Notes under the pieces: generated by a model
The model's input: only the letters and a program-made list of their open reading frames with translations
The model's database searches: none
Told to the model about the DNA's origin: nothing
Assembly: GCA_016720145.1 (NCBI GenBank)
Contig: JADJXV010000001.1
Span: forward strand, 248,001 to 312,000
Origin: Ignavibacteria bacterium
GTDB lineage: Bacteria > Bacteroidota > Ignavibacteria > Kapaibacteriales > UBA961
Length of the DNA: 64,000 bases
Direction of reading: 5' to 3'
Translations under genes and position numbers: made by a program
Part shown: positions 56,314 through 64,000 of the stretch, piece after piece
Position numbering within the stretch: the stretch's first letter is position 1
Layout: each line of letters opens with the position of its first letter

Positions 56314-57403
56314 TTACAAGTGCCGATTAATTTGTTTCCTCCGCATATAATCGACGAGTTCTTTTACTTTTTGCGCTTCACCACGTTTACAAATTACAAG
56401 TGCATTTTCAGAATCGACGACAATTAAGTCCTCTACACCAACGACACCTATAAACTTTTGAGACGAACTAATAAAACAATTCGAAGTGTCAATTGCTATG
56501 ACATCGCCCTCAATCACATTGTTTTTGGGATCTTTCATTGAGAGTCGATAGATTTCATCCCACGTGCCGACATCGCTCCAACCGAATGATCCTTCAACTA
56601 CATACACGTTTTTTGCTTTTTCCATCACACCATAATCAATCGACACTGATCGCATCTGGCGATACATATCTTGAACGGACTGTGTGTATGATTCTTTTCC
56701 GAGGTTTTGTTTGATAAAATCAAAAAAGGGATGCATGATCCGGCAGACAAGTTTGCATAGCCGCAAAGAAAGTGCCAAGTGTCGATGAAAATATTCCGGT
56801 ATTCCATAAAAAGTCACCGGCATCGCAGAACCTTTGAGCTGTAGCCGCATCCGGCTTTTCAGCAAAAGTATATACTTTACGTATTCCTTGTTCATATAAC
56901 TCTCCGACGTGATTGGGGTTGTCACTTTGCTGCACGTATCCATAGCCGGTTTCAGGACGCGTTGGCTTGACACCCACGGCGACTATTCCGCTGAGTTCGG
57001 CAGCTGCTACTTGTGATACTTCAATATTCTGCTGGAATTCGCGCACATTATGAATGACGTGGTCTGAGGGAAGGGCAGTAAATACAGTATCATCCGTATA
57101 TTTTTGACTAATGGTCAGCGCTGCAAGAGCCAAGCACGGTGCTGTATTTCTTCCAAATGGTTCGAGGATGATATTATCTTTTGGAATAGCAGGCAACTGT
57201 TGCCGTATCATCTGAGCCAAAGACTGTGGAGCAACGATATAAATATCTTCATACGTAAAGAGTGGGGCAAGTCTCGCGACAGTATTCTGTATCATCGTAC
57301 CTTCACCGATAAGATGTATGAACTGCTTTGGATGTCTCTCTGAGCTTCGTGGCCATAGCCGAGCTCCGAGACCTCCTGCCATAATAATTGCAATAGATTT
57401 CAT
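56314..57403 (-). CDS. Mannose-1-phosphate guanylyltransferase, frame interrupted by a 1-nt insertion
   Basis: A nucleotidyltransferase that makes GDP-mannose from GTP and mannose-1-phosphate. Part 1 (57403-56720 frame) begins MKSIAIIMAGGLGARLWPRSS, the substrate-binding motif, and includes LEPFGRNTAPCLALAAL, TALPSDHVI and VYTFAEKPD. Part 2 (frame ending at 56314) has DYGVMEKAKNVYVVEGSFGWSDVGTWDE. The join lies in the T-run read on the minus strand (56722-56727): dropping one base gives HASLFDFIKQ. The product, about 362 residues, matches single-domain enzymes of this class. The interruption could be sequence error. GDP-mannose would feed surface polysaccharides. Confidence 0.88.
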
Positions 57404-57509
57404 AATTGAGTAGAATAATGTTTGAATCTAAACAGTGTATTCCCAATGGGTTGTACTGTTCTGGGTGATGTTGATTGACCGGTTGGAAAGTGTAGTATAT
57501 AATTTGTAA

Positions 57510-58697
57510 TCAAGATAATCTTACATAGATATTTCCAATAATAGGATCAGTTGACGCATGTGTTAATATTCGTTCAATCGTTTTAGTTGACAGGGTAGCA
57601 TCTGCAGGTAGGAGCTTAAGTCCGGAATTTGTATAGACATCTCTCGCAAGTACCATTCCATCTTTGAGATCTTGAAATTGAACAGGTCTGCTCGCAGAAT
57701 GAGAAAGTGAACCTGACTGTCGGGAAACATATTCACTGAGGAGCAAAACAATACGATGATCGTAGAGGCGCTTCGTATCACGTTGAATAATAGAAAGTGT
57801 ATCTTGAGGAGATTTCCTTGTACGTTCGCGAATTTCTTCAAAATCGAGAGCCACGCGAAGAATTCTTGCTGATAATGGAATTTGCCATGATTGTTGGCGT
57901 TCGGGGAAGCCGCTACCGTCAAAATTCTCATACAAACGATGAAGAATATCACCAATATTGTCGAATCGTTTGACAGTCGAAAGTATCATTTTTGCAGAGT
58001 GAGGGACATGTGCCATGAGCTCGTGGGCCGGCTTACCATCAATACTAATTGGTTGATACATAAGAGCATCCGGCAAGAAGAGCTTCCCTACATAACATAG
58101 CTGGGATGCATATTCGAGTTCTTTCTTTTCATAATCCGTGATTTCGGTAAATTGACCGGCTATCCAAAGTGAAATCTTCGTAACTCGTGCCAACATAGGA
58201 ATAGTCTGAGCGAAGCGTGATTGAAGGAATCCAATTGAGAGATGAGCCATTTCATCAAAGTCACGTTCTAGTTGAACAGTTAATTCTTTGAGCTTTGTAC
58301 TTTCTACAAGCAAGCGATCTTGCATTTGGACGATACGTATAGCAGAACGCAACTTTGTCGTAAATTCATCTATATTAATAGGTTTGCTGAGGTATTCATC
58401 AGCACCTGACTCGAGTATTTCGATACGTTGTTCTTTATTTGTACTGCTCGTGAAGACGATAAAATAGATATCTTTAAAGCGATCATTTGCTCTGACGCGC
58501 TTACAAAGATCCAAGCCGCTCATGCCGGGTAATTGCAGATCGGATATTATAATAGTAGGTGCATGTGTTTGTATGAGCATCCACGCTTCTGTTCCGCCGG
58601 AAGCTGTATAAACGGGAGCATCCGGAAAGACTCGGGTAATAATAGATTGAAGAGAAGCGACAACAGAATTTTCGTCAATTAATAAAAACGATATCAT
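57510..58697 (-). CDS. Response regulator with degenerate HD-GYP-like domain
   Basis: A 395-residue cytoplasmic protein. The ATG at 58697 gives MISFLLIDEN; the frame extends to 58721 but without family similarity. Residues 1-125 are a receiver domain with phosphoacceptor D53 (ISDLQLPGMSG) and the conserved Lys in YLSKPIN. The second half resembles an HD-GYP phosphodiesterase, but the HD pair is CY (QLCYVGKLFLPD instead of LHDIGKIGIPD) and the second motif reads YENFDGSGFPER, lacking its leading HHE. It is therefore probably not a c-di-GMP hydrolase and may act as a sensor or binding protein. motBA lies directly upstream, so a motility link is likely. Confidence 0.8.
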   Translation of the reverse strand: MISFLLIDENSVVASLQSIITRVFPDAPVYTASGGTEAWMLIQTHAPTIIISDLQLPGMSGLDLCKRVRANDRFKDIYFIVFTSSTNKEQRIEILESGADEYLSKPINIDEFTTKLRSAIRIVQMQDRLLVESTKLKELTVQLERDFDEMAHLSIGFLQSRFAQTIPMLARVTKISLWIAGQFTEITDYEKKELEYASQLCYVGKLFLPDALMYQPISIDGKPAHELMAHVPHSAKMILSTVKRFDNIGDILHRLYENFDGSGFPERQQSWQIPLSARILRVALDFEEIRERTRKSPQDTLSIIQRDTKRLYDHRIVLLLSEYVSRQSGSLSHSASRPVQFQDLKDGMVLARDVYTNSGLKLLPADATLSTKTIERILTHASTDPIIGNIYVRLS

Positions 58698-58751
58698 ACA
58701 TTTTCTCCAATTATCATACAATGCATTTTAGTAGCCATAAAAAATATAGGT

Positions 58752-59633
58752 TTATGCATTCTTGGGATGTTGAAATTTTACTAAAATAGATACTCGTCGG
58801 TTGGAAACATCAAATGGATTCTCAGTAGTTCGTAATTTGCGGTCTGCATATCCTGCAACGCTTACAACTTGACCTTCCCATAATCCGCTCAATTCCAACA
58901 CTCTTCTTGCTGAATTGGCTCTATCTCCGGAGAGCTCCCAATTCGAATAACCACGACCATTGCCGAATGGCCTGCTGTCTGTATGTCCTTCAATTTCTAC
59001 ATAATTAGGTATTTTACCTATTTCAGATGCAATTTTTTTTAGTACATCTAATGCTACATTCGTAAGCTTGGCACTACCGACTTCAAAAAATACATTATCT
59101 TTTGATTCTACCATTTCTATACGTAGCCCTTCATTGGTCAGCTCAACTTTTAAAGATGACAGAAGATTCTTCAAACTTGGTGAGCCCTCAGCCAGATTCT
59201 TTAACTGGTCAGATAAATTACGCTCTAACTGTTTGATTCTTGAACTATCTTGCTTTGATTCTACATTAATTTGTTTTGCAACAGAATCAGGTACTTTTGA
59301 TTCGACAATCATTGTCGTGACACCGGATTCGGTATAATTGTCACGACTATTTTCACCTTTTGTTCCGTCATATCGTGCCTTAACCATTTTTAAATCAATC
59401 GGTAAGGCTTTGCCGGTTTTGAAGCTAAATACACCCGGATCTTTGAAATACTGCGCCATCGATTTTTTGGATGATTGGCTCAGTCCAACTATCCACATCA
59501 CGAGAAAAAATGCCATTATGGCTGTCACAAAATCTGCATACGCTACTTTCCAAGCGCCGCCATGATGTGGATGTGCAGCGTGCTTTTTTCTTTTTTTGAT
59601 TATAATCGGTTGCTCGGGATGAGAGTCTGACAT
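58752..59633 (-). CDS. motB: Flagellar motor stator protein MotB
   Basis: A 293-residue MotB. The His/Lys-rich N-terminus leads into one membrane helix containing the proton-binding Asp, D34, in AYADFVTAIMAFFLVMWIVG. After a linker comes an OmpA-type peptidoglycan-binding domain (YVEIEGHTDSRPFGNGRGYSNWELSGDRANSARR). MotB anchors the stator to the cell wall, while MotA surrounds it. motA is 78 bp upstream. GldL/GldM, the motor of gliding, have a different architecture, so this is a flagellar-type stator. No other flagellar gene is in the window. Confidence 0.93.
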   Translation of the reverse strand: MSDSHPEQPIIIKKRKKHAAHPHHGGAWKVAYADFVTAIMAFFLVMWIVGLSQSSKKSMAQYFKDPGVFSFKTGKALPIDLKMVKARYDGTKGENSRDNYTESGVTTMIVESKVPDSVAKQINVESKQDSSRIKQLERNLSDQLKNLAEGSPSLKNLLSSLKVELTNEGLRIEMVESKDNVFFEVGSAKLTNVALDVLKKIASEIGKIPNYVEIEGHTDSRPFGNGRGYSNWELSGDRANSARRVLELSGLWEGQVVSVAGYADRKLRTTENPFDVSNRRVSILVKFQHPKNA

Positions 59634-59711
59634 TAATGTACCTTGTTATAATATGAACAGCTTACACTAGAAAATATAATAATTGATAAAATGAAGCAAT
59701 ATCTTAACATG

Positions 59712-60562
59712 TTATCTTTTTTTAGTTGCTTCTTCGGTTTCTTTAAAAGTAGGGCGATCTTCCGGTGCTATTGAACGTCGTGTATATTCTACAGCTACAG
59801 CTGCAGGGGTGCCTTTAGCGAAGGCAAGAAGTGCAGCTTTTATAGAATTCATGTAGCGTCCTTCAGCATTTACCATGTGTTCCATGTTCTTCGCGAGTGG
59901 ACCGACGAGTCCATAGCTCATGAGAATTCCAAAGAACGTACCAACCAACGCAGCAGCTACACTAAGACCAATAATTGCAGGAGGTTGGTCAATTATACCC
60001 ATAGTAATAATCACACCTAAAACAGCTGCCACGATACCTAGACCGGGGAATGCATCGCTTACCGTATTTAGTGCTGAGGGGGCTTGAAGTTCGGAAGTAT
60101 GCATAGTATCAAGATCTATTTCCATTAATTCTTCTAGATCATGAGCCGGTATTCCTCCGCTAAGTACAATTTTAAGCGTATCGCACATGAAGTCAACGGC
60201 ATGGTGATTTTGTAAAAAAGAGGGATATTTTGATAGGATGGAGCTCGCTTCGGGGTTTTCAACATGTGGCTCCAATGCTATAAGTCCTTCACGTTTAGCA
60301 AATTGAAAGAGTTCATAGAGTAGTTGCAGTAGCTCAATGTACGAGTTCTTGTTAATTGGGGAACCCTTGAGAGTACCTATAATCCCTTTGAAAACTTTCA
60401 TGGTAAGCGGGAGGGGATTGGCTATTAGCATCGACCAATGGCAGCACCGCCAATTATAATAAACTCATTGACTTGCAATAGAATCATCAAATTACCATGG
60501 TGCATGGTGTATCCTACAACGATACTACCAAATACTACCACAATTCCTATAATAACAAACAT
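59712..60562 (-). CDS. motA: Flagellar motor stator protein MotA, frame interrupted by a 1-nt deletion
   Basis: The first part starts at 60562 (MFVIIGIVVVFGSIVVGY, then HHGNLMILLQVNEF) and reads IIIGGAAIG to about 60434. The second frame, ending at 59712, continues SMLIANPLPLTMKVFKG, with the stator motifs of MotA (PSALNTVSDAFPGLGIVAAVLGVIITMG and AAALVGTFFGILMSYG). Adding one base between 60433 and 60434 (an AA run reduced to A on the plus strand) joins the parts as IIIGGAAIGSMLIANPLP, exactly the family sequence. The joined protein has about 283 residues, normal for MotA. It forms the proton-driven stator with MotB, whose gene follows. Confidence 0.88.
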
Positions 60563-60634
60563 AAGCTTACCTTTTTAATCAATGAAGTAGAAATATTTCA
60601 AATTTAGTATTGATTTTGATATGAGAGAACAATA

Positions 60635-62272
60635 TTATTTACTCAGCTTTTGTAATCTTTCGATGACCGAATGGCGTTCAGGTGACTTAACTAAAGCATT
60701 CTTATACGCTTCATACGCTTTGTTTTGATTTCCGAGCCTAAAATATGTGTCTCCGAGATGCTCAAGTATCGTTGCACTCGGTTCGCTGTATTCAACAGCT
60801 TTCTCTAAGTATTCCATTGCTTTATCATAATTACCAAGCTGAAAATGCACCCAAGCGTACGTATCTAAAAAAGACGGATTGAGCGGCTGAGCTTGTACTG
60901 CTTTCTGTGCCATTGTCAATGCTTGGTGCAGATTCGTCTGACGTACAGATAATGAATACGCATAATTATTATTAACGAGTGGACTTGTAGCATTGATTTG
61001 AAGTGCCTTTTCATACGCAGCATCGGAGCTGTCGGAAAAATGCAAATGATCATAGACAATACCAATTTGAGTCCATGCATCAAAATTAGTCGAGTCAAGC
61101 TGAATTGCCTGCCGAAGGAGAGGCAAAGCATCCTGAAAATTATTCATACTCGAGAATGCTATTGCCATGAAGAGAGGGAATCTGACTTCTTGAGGAAAGT
61201 CTGATGTAAATTTTTGCAATAACGATATAACAGATAAGAATTTACCTTGTTGAAGATAAAACCCACTTAGCCGAAGAGGCAGCTCAATACTCGAACCATT
61301 CAATTGTATTGCTTTGCTAAAATATATCTCTGAAAGGATGGTATCATGTATTCTTTCAGACAGCATTCCATTATAAAAATAGTATTTCCAATCGGCGCTA
61401 ATGTGCTTGGATGATTGGAATAAAAATGAATCTAACGTTGAAATTTGTTGGAGTGTAGAATCCGGCAGGTCAACTAATGCTTCTGTCAAAGTTGAATTAA
61501 GATTTTCGAAGTCGTCCGAATGAGCCAGAAATTCCAATGGTAATATGAGCTGTATTGCTTTTTTGTACGTAGAATTGTTTACGTAACCTTGTACAAGCAA
61601 ATTTGCAACACGTATATCTGAGTTCAGTGCGTACAGCCGCTCAATCGTTTCAATATAATTTGTATACTGTCCAGTATTTCTATAGAGTTGTGACAAAAAC
61701 CATAATGTAGTTTCATCTTCTTCAAACGCAAGTATACGTTTGTAGAGATCGACCGAACGTTTAGGATTTGACTCTTCAAACAATTGGGCTAATGTAAAAA
61801 TATGATCATGATTATCCGGCTCAAGCGCCGATATTTTTTCGTACAATTCAATCACATCATTCATCTCGTCATTACGTTCGAGTATATCGGCTAATAAGCT
61901 CAAGATAGGTATAGAGGTAGAATCTTTGTGGTAAGCCATTCTGGCATATTCGAGTGCAATTTCATTTTTATTGAGCAGAGCATAGTTTTTTGCAATTGCA
62001 TACAAAATCACTTCCGAAGAATCGTATCGCAGAGCCATTTGAAATTCAAGAATTGCATCTGCATATAACTCTTGCATTTGTAAGACCGAACCTCTAATCA
62101 CATAATCTTTAGCTCTTTTAACTACTTGGGATGAATCTGTTTGAAATGAAAAATGTCGGGGGGTGATGATGCGTTTAGATATGGTGGGGGTAGAACAAGC
62201 TCCAAAACCTATTCCCATGAAAAGTATTCCAAGAAATAGGAGTAATCGACTATATAAAGTGACGTTAAACAT
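60635..62272 (-). CDS. TPR-repeat lipoprotein
   Basis: A 545-residue exported protein. A hydrophobic N-terminal segment ends in GFGACS, a lipobox-like site, so it is probably a lipoprotein. At least seven tetratricopeptide repeats are visible, for example YALLNKNEIALEYARMAY, then DAWTQIGIVYDHLHFSDSSDAAYEKALQI, then DTYAWVHFQLGNYDKAMEYLEKA and LGDTYFRLGNQNKAYEAYKNAL. The repeats make a protein-protein interaction scaffold, often for outer-membrane complexes. It is upstream of motA in the same direction with a 72-bp gap, so co-transcription is possible. No catalytic domain. Confidence 0.85.
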   Translation of the reverse strand: MFNVTLYSRLLLFLGILFMGIGFGACSTPTISKRIITPRHFSFQTDSSQVVKRAKDYVIRGSVLQMQELYADAILEFQMALRYDSSEVILYAIAKNYALLNKNEIALEYARMAYHKDSTSIPILSLLADILERNDEMNDVIELYEKISALEPDNHDHIFTLAQLFEESNPKRSVDLYKRILAFEEDETTLWFLSQLYRNTGQYTNYIETIERLYALNSDIRVANLLVQGYVNNSTYKKAIQLILPLEFLAHSDDFENLNSTLTEALVDLPDSTLQQISTLDSFLFQSSKHISADWKYYFYNGMLSERIHDTILSEIYFSKAIQLNGSSIELPLRLSGFYLQQGKFLSVISLLQKFTSDFPQEVRFPLFMAIAFSSMNNFQDALPLLRQAIQLDSTNFDAWTQIGIVYDHLHFSDSSDAAYEKALQINATSPLVNNNYAYSLSVRQTNLHQALTMAQKAVQAQPLNPSFLDTYAWVHFQLGNYDKAMEYLEKAVEYSEPSATILEHLGDTYFRLGNQNKAYEAYKNALVKSPERHSVIERLQKLSK

Positions 62273-62351
62273 TGAGCGCGAATTACTAGTATATCAATCC
62301 ACTAATTAATTTCCCGAAAATTACCATTTCACATTGATATAACAAAAATAA

Positions 62352-62377
62352 AAAACCCCACATTACTGCGGGGTTTT
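62352..62377 (-). terminator. Intrinsic terminator of rpmB
   Basis: aaaaccccac / gcggggtttt (62352-62361 and 62368-62377) form a GC-rich stem around a short loop. On the minus strand it follows the rpmB stop by 28 bp and ends in T. Confidence 0.85.
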
Positions 62378-62405
62378 CATTTTAAAAACAATTTAACAAA
62401 GAAAA

Positions 62406-62627
62406 TTATCCTTGTAGGTCTTTCATCATAGCTTTATAACCTTTTTTATCTAGGGTTCTCAGTGCATTTGCTGTCGCTTTTACTGTGATCCACTTTTGAT
62501 CTTCTACGACCCAAATACGTTTTTTTTGTAGGTTCGGCAGCCAGCGGCGGCGAGTGCGGTTGTTAGCATGTGAAACATTATTTCCATATTGAACCGTTGT
62601 GCCTGTTAATTCACATTTTTTCGACAT
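62406..62627 (-). CDS. rpmB: 50S ribosomal protein L28
   Basis: A 73-residue protein with the L28 pattern: MSKKCELTGTTVQYGNNVSHANNRTRRRWLPNLQ, then RIWVVEDQKWITVKATANALRTLDKKG. The open frame extends to 62786 but the family start is the ATG at 62627, with a promoter (62679-62710) and A/T-rich leader in between. It is an essential large-subunit protein. The GTTVQYGNNVSH and RRRW blocks are as expected. No rpmG neighbour is present, unlike many genomes. Ended by the hairpin at 62352-62377. Confidence 0.96.
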   Translation of the reverse strand: MSKKCELTGTTVQYGNNVSHANNRTRRRWLPNLQKKRIWVVEDQKWITVKATANALRTLDKKGYKAMMKDLQG

Positions 62628-62678
62628 TGTATGTCCCTTTTGTATTGAAATTTCGAGTAATAATTGATTGTACGACCG

Positions 62679-62710
62679 CAAAAATACACCAGTTGCGCCA
62701 ATTAACCAAA
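62679..62710 (-). promoter_or_regulatory. Promoter of rpmB
   Basis: Minus strand TTTG (62707-62710), 20 nt, TATTTTTG (62679-62686), 52 bp before the rpmB ATG. It lies just past the comF stop, so rpmB has its own transcript. Confidence 0.7.
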
Positions 62711-62716
62711 CTTTTC

Positions 62717-63427
62717 TTATTCGGCTACTGCTAAAGTAGCTACATTTACTTGCCTGGCTCCTAAATCTAATAGAGAAGTTGCACAAGAATTGAGTGTGGA
62801 GCCGGTAGTAAGCACATCATCTACAAGGAGAATTTTTTTACCGTGGATTGATGAACTATTGTAATCGGGGCCAAAGACACCTGATACATTTTCTTTACGT
62901 TCACGAGCGTTCATCTGGGTCTGTGTTCGCGTGTATCGTATTCTTTTAATGGCATTAGTTAGTATAGGAATTTCCACTTTTTCAGAAATACCGCGGCAAA
63001 TTTCAGTCGCTTGATTATATCCGCGCTCTCTCGTTCGTGCTGAATGTATTGGAATTGGCAGAATTACTTCAAAATCAAGATAATGCAAATGGAGCATCGT
63101 TTTACCAAGTTCATTTCCTAATTCATATCCAATACGTGCCATTCCTCGGTATTTAAGTGAATATATCAAATTTAACATCGGAGAAGAATGCTCTACTGCC
63201 ATCAATGAAAAAAAACGTGAAATCGATAAATCATCTTGACTAAAATGTAGTAAAAGTCTTTTCATCAGAACATCTTCCTTAGGTGGAGCTTTGAGAGAAC
63301 TCATACATTCATCACAGAGAAATTCTAAATGTTGTCTGCTTTTCTGTGTGTATGTATTGCATGCTTCACAATGCCTGGGTGCAAGGAATTCTTTGAATGA
63401 ATTGACAATATGTCGAATCTCTTTCAT
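62717..63427 (-). CDS. ComF-family phosphoribosyltransferase-like protein
   Basis: A 236-residue protein. The N-terminus contains two CxxC pairs (CEACNTY and LCDECM) that probably bind zinc, as in ComFC. The C-terminal phosphoribosyltransferase domain shows ARTRERGYNQATEICRGI, RTQTQMNARERKENVSGVF and the PRPP loop ILLVDDVLTTGSTLNSC. In Gram-positive bacteria ComFC aids DNA uptake; in this phylum such genes (also called amidophosphoribosyltransferase-like) are widespread with unclear role. Its start overlaps the TDO-like gene's stop by 4 bp, so the two are co-translated. The product length is normal. Confidence 0.9.
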   Translation of the reverse strand: MKEIRHIVNSFKEFLAPRHCEACNTYTQKSRQHLEFLCDECMSSLKAPPKEDVLMKRLLLHFSQDDLSISRFFSLMAVEHSSPMLNLIYSLKYRGMARIGYELGNELGKTMLHLHYLDFEVILPIPIHSARTRERGYNQATEICRGISEKVEIPILTNAIKRIRYTRTQTQMNARERKENVSGVFGPDYNSSSIHGKKILLVDDVLTTGSTLNSCATSLLDLGARQVNVATLAVAE

Positions 63428-63999
63428 CGTAATTCAAATGCAAATTTCAATTTTTCTGAAATTTCAGTCGGCAAATTTGGAATAGTTCTTCGTGGGATGA
63501 GCATGCCGGCAATGTTCTTAATGTCTGCAAAAATTCTCTGTTGCATGCTTGTTTTGGCTAAGTAATCCGACCCACTTGACCCGCCGGTACCAATTCGTGC
63601 ACCAATCATTCGAGATGTCATTATTGAGTGACGATACCGCCAAAGTGTAAAATTTTCATCCATTTCGATAATTGCATCGAGTAGTCGAAAGGGAAGTTGT
63701 AAAAGGGGATAATCTCTGTAAAGTGAAATAAAAATTGCTGCAAGAGTTGCACGGTGGGAAAGGCGTCTATCAGTGAGCTGGTCGTATTTTGATTTGTCGA
63801 ATAATGAATCGAATCCTTGCTCCATCATGTTAATTCTACTCAGACTTAGCTCCAATTCTTCAACCGGAATATGCGGATTATTCTTTAAATCTTGACGGTC
63901 TTTTTCAAATGTTACATGCAATACATTTTGATATTCTTTCCAGAATGCCCAGTTCTCAGTCTCCTGAAATGGCATTTTCTCAAGCCATTTTTCAACCAA
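63424..63999 (-). CDS. Tryptophan 2,3-dioxygenase family protein (5' end outside window)
   Basis: A fragment of 191 residues; the frame is open to the window edge and the TTG at 63999 is not a convincing start, so the gene continues beyond. The haem-enzyme signature is present: NFTLWRYRHSIMTSRMIGARIGTGGSSGSDYL, which in tryptophan 2,3-dioxygenases holds the haem and substrate loop. The N-terminal catalytic region with the YxxY/HxxHE-type motifs is missing from the window. The family opens the indole ring of tryptophan in the kynurenine route. No other kynurenine gene is in view. Overlaps comF by 4 bp. Confidence 0.82.
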   Translation of the reverse strand: MVEKWLEKMPFQETENWAFWKEYQNVLHVTFEKDRQDLKNNPHIPVEELELSLSRINMMEQGFDSLFDKSKYDQLTDRRLSHRATLAAIFISLYRDYPLLQLPFRLLDAIIEMDENFTLWRYRHSIMTSRMIGARIGTGGSSGSDYLAKTSMQQRIFADIKNIAGMLIPRRTIPNLPTEISEKLKFAFELR

Positions 64000-64000
64000 C

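Overview
The window looks like a chromosomal segment of a low-GC bacterium of the Bacteroidota/Chlorobiota superphylum, probably an Ignavibacteria- or Kapabacteria-like lineage. The evidence is a 2309-residue SprA translocon protein, a type IX secretion (T9SS) plug-like protein, several secreted proteins with T9SS C-terminal sorting tails, and promoters of the Bacteroidota type (TTTG, about 20 nt, TAnnTTTG) upstream of icd, rpmB, sprA and xthA. Flagellar-type MotA/MotB are also present, which fits Ignavibacteria/Kapabacteria better than Bacteroidia. The lineage call is inference from gene content only.

Layout. 1-5330: a secreted thioredoxin/beta-propeller locus, split by a gene-poor stretch that ends in a clear terminator. 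5353-6446: a decayed IS3-family element, followed by coding debris. 7067-9879: xthA, a T9SS plug-like protein and a DUF1697 protein. 9977-20626, mostly minus strand: Rieske protein and DcuC-like transporter, HGSNAT-like membrane protein, SPFH protein, OmpA/TSP3 outer-membrane protein, 3-hydroxyacyl-CoA dehydrogenase, glycine C-acetyltransferase, MgtE and an MDR dehydrogenase. 20771-23361: etfBA, a bifunctional nuclease and a tRNA with CAT anticodon. 23497-31117: a secreted hypothetical protein and sprA. 31863-37611: dnaE, a glycosyltransferase and hflX. 37681-39006: a hypothetical membrane protein, an RHS remnant and a HicBA toxin-antitoxin pair. 39510-42784: icd and pyrG. 42901-48404: two tandem PKD/T9SS-tail paralogues, both damaged. 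48685-63999: a YjdF-like protein, ptsI, M1 aminopeptidase, BNR protein, RlpA, a mannose-1-phosphate guanylyltransferase, a response regulator, motBA, a TPR lipoprotein, rpmB, comF and the 3' part of a tryptophan 2,3-dioxygenase gene.

Two features stand out. First, at least five conserved genes or paralogues (dnaE, hflX, manC-like, motA, the second PKD paralogue), plus the yjdF-like gene, are broken by single-base indels. Most of these lie in homopolymer runs, so sequence error is a serious alternative to real inactivation. Second, the intergenic DNA is rich in repeats: four tandem arrays of short palindrome-bearing units with periods of about 50-80 bp, and two dispersed elements that each sit directly 3' of a stop codon in the same orientation at two distant loci.

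No CRISPR array, prophage, rRNA operon or biosynthetic cluster was seen. The best candidates for undescribed biology are the thioredoxin/propeller locus at the left edge, the mosaic PKD paralogue pair, and the 3'-UTR-linked dispersed repeats.
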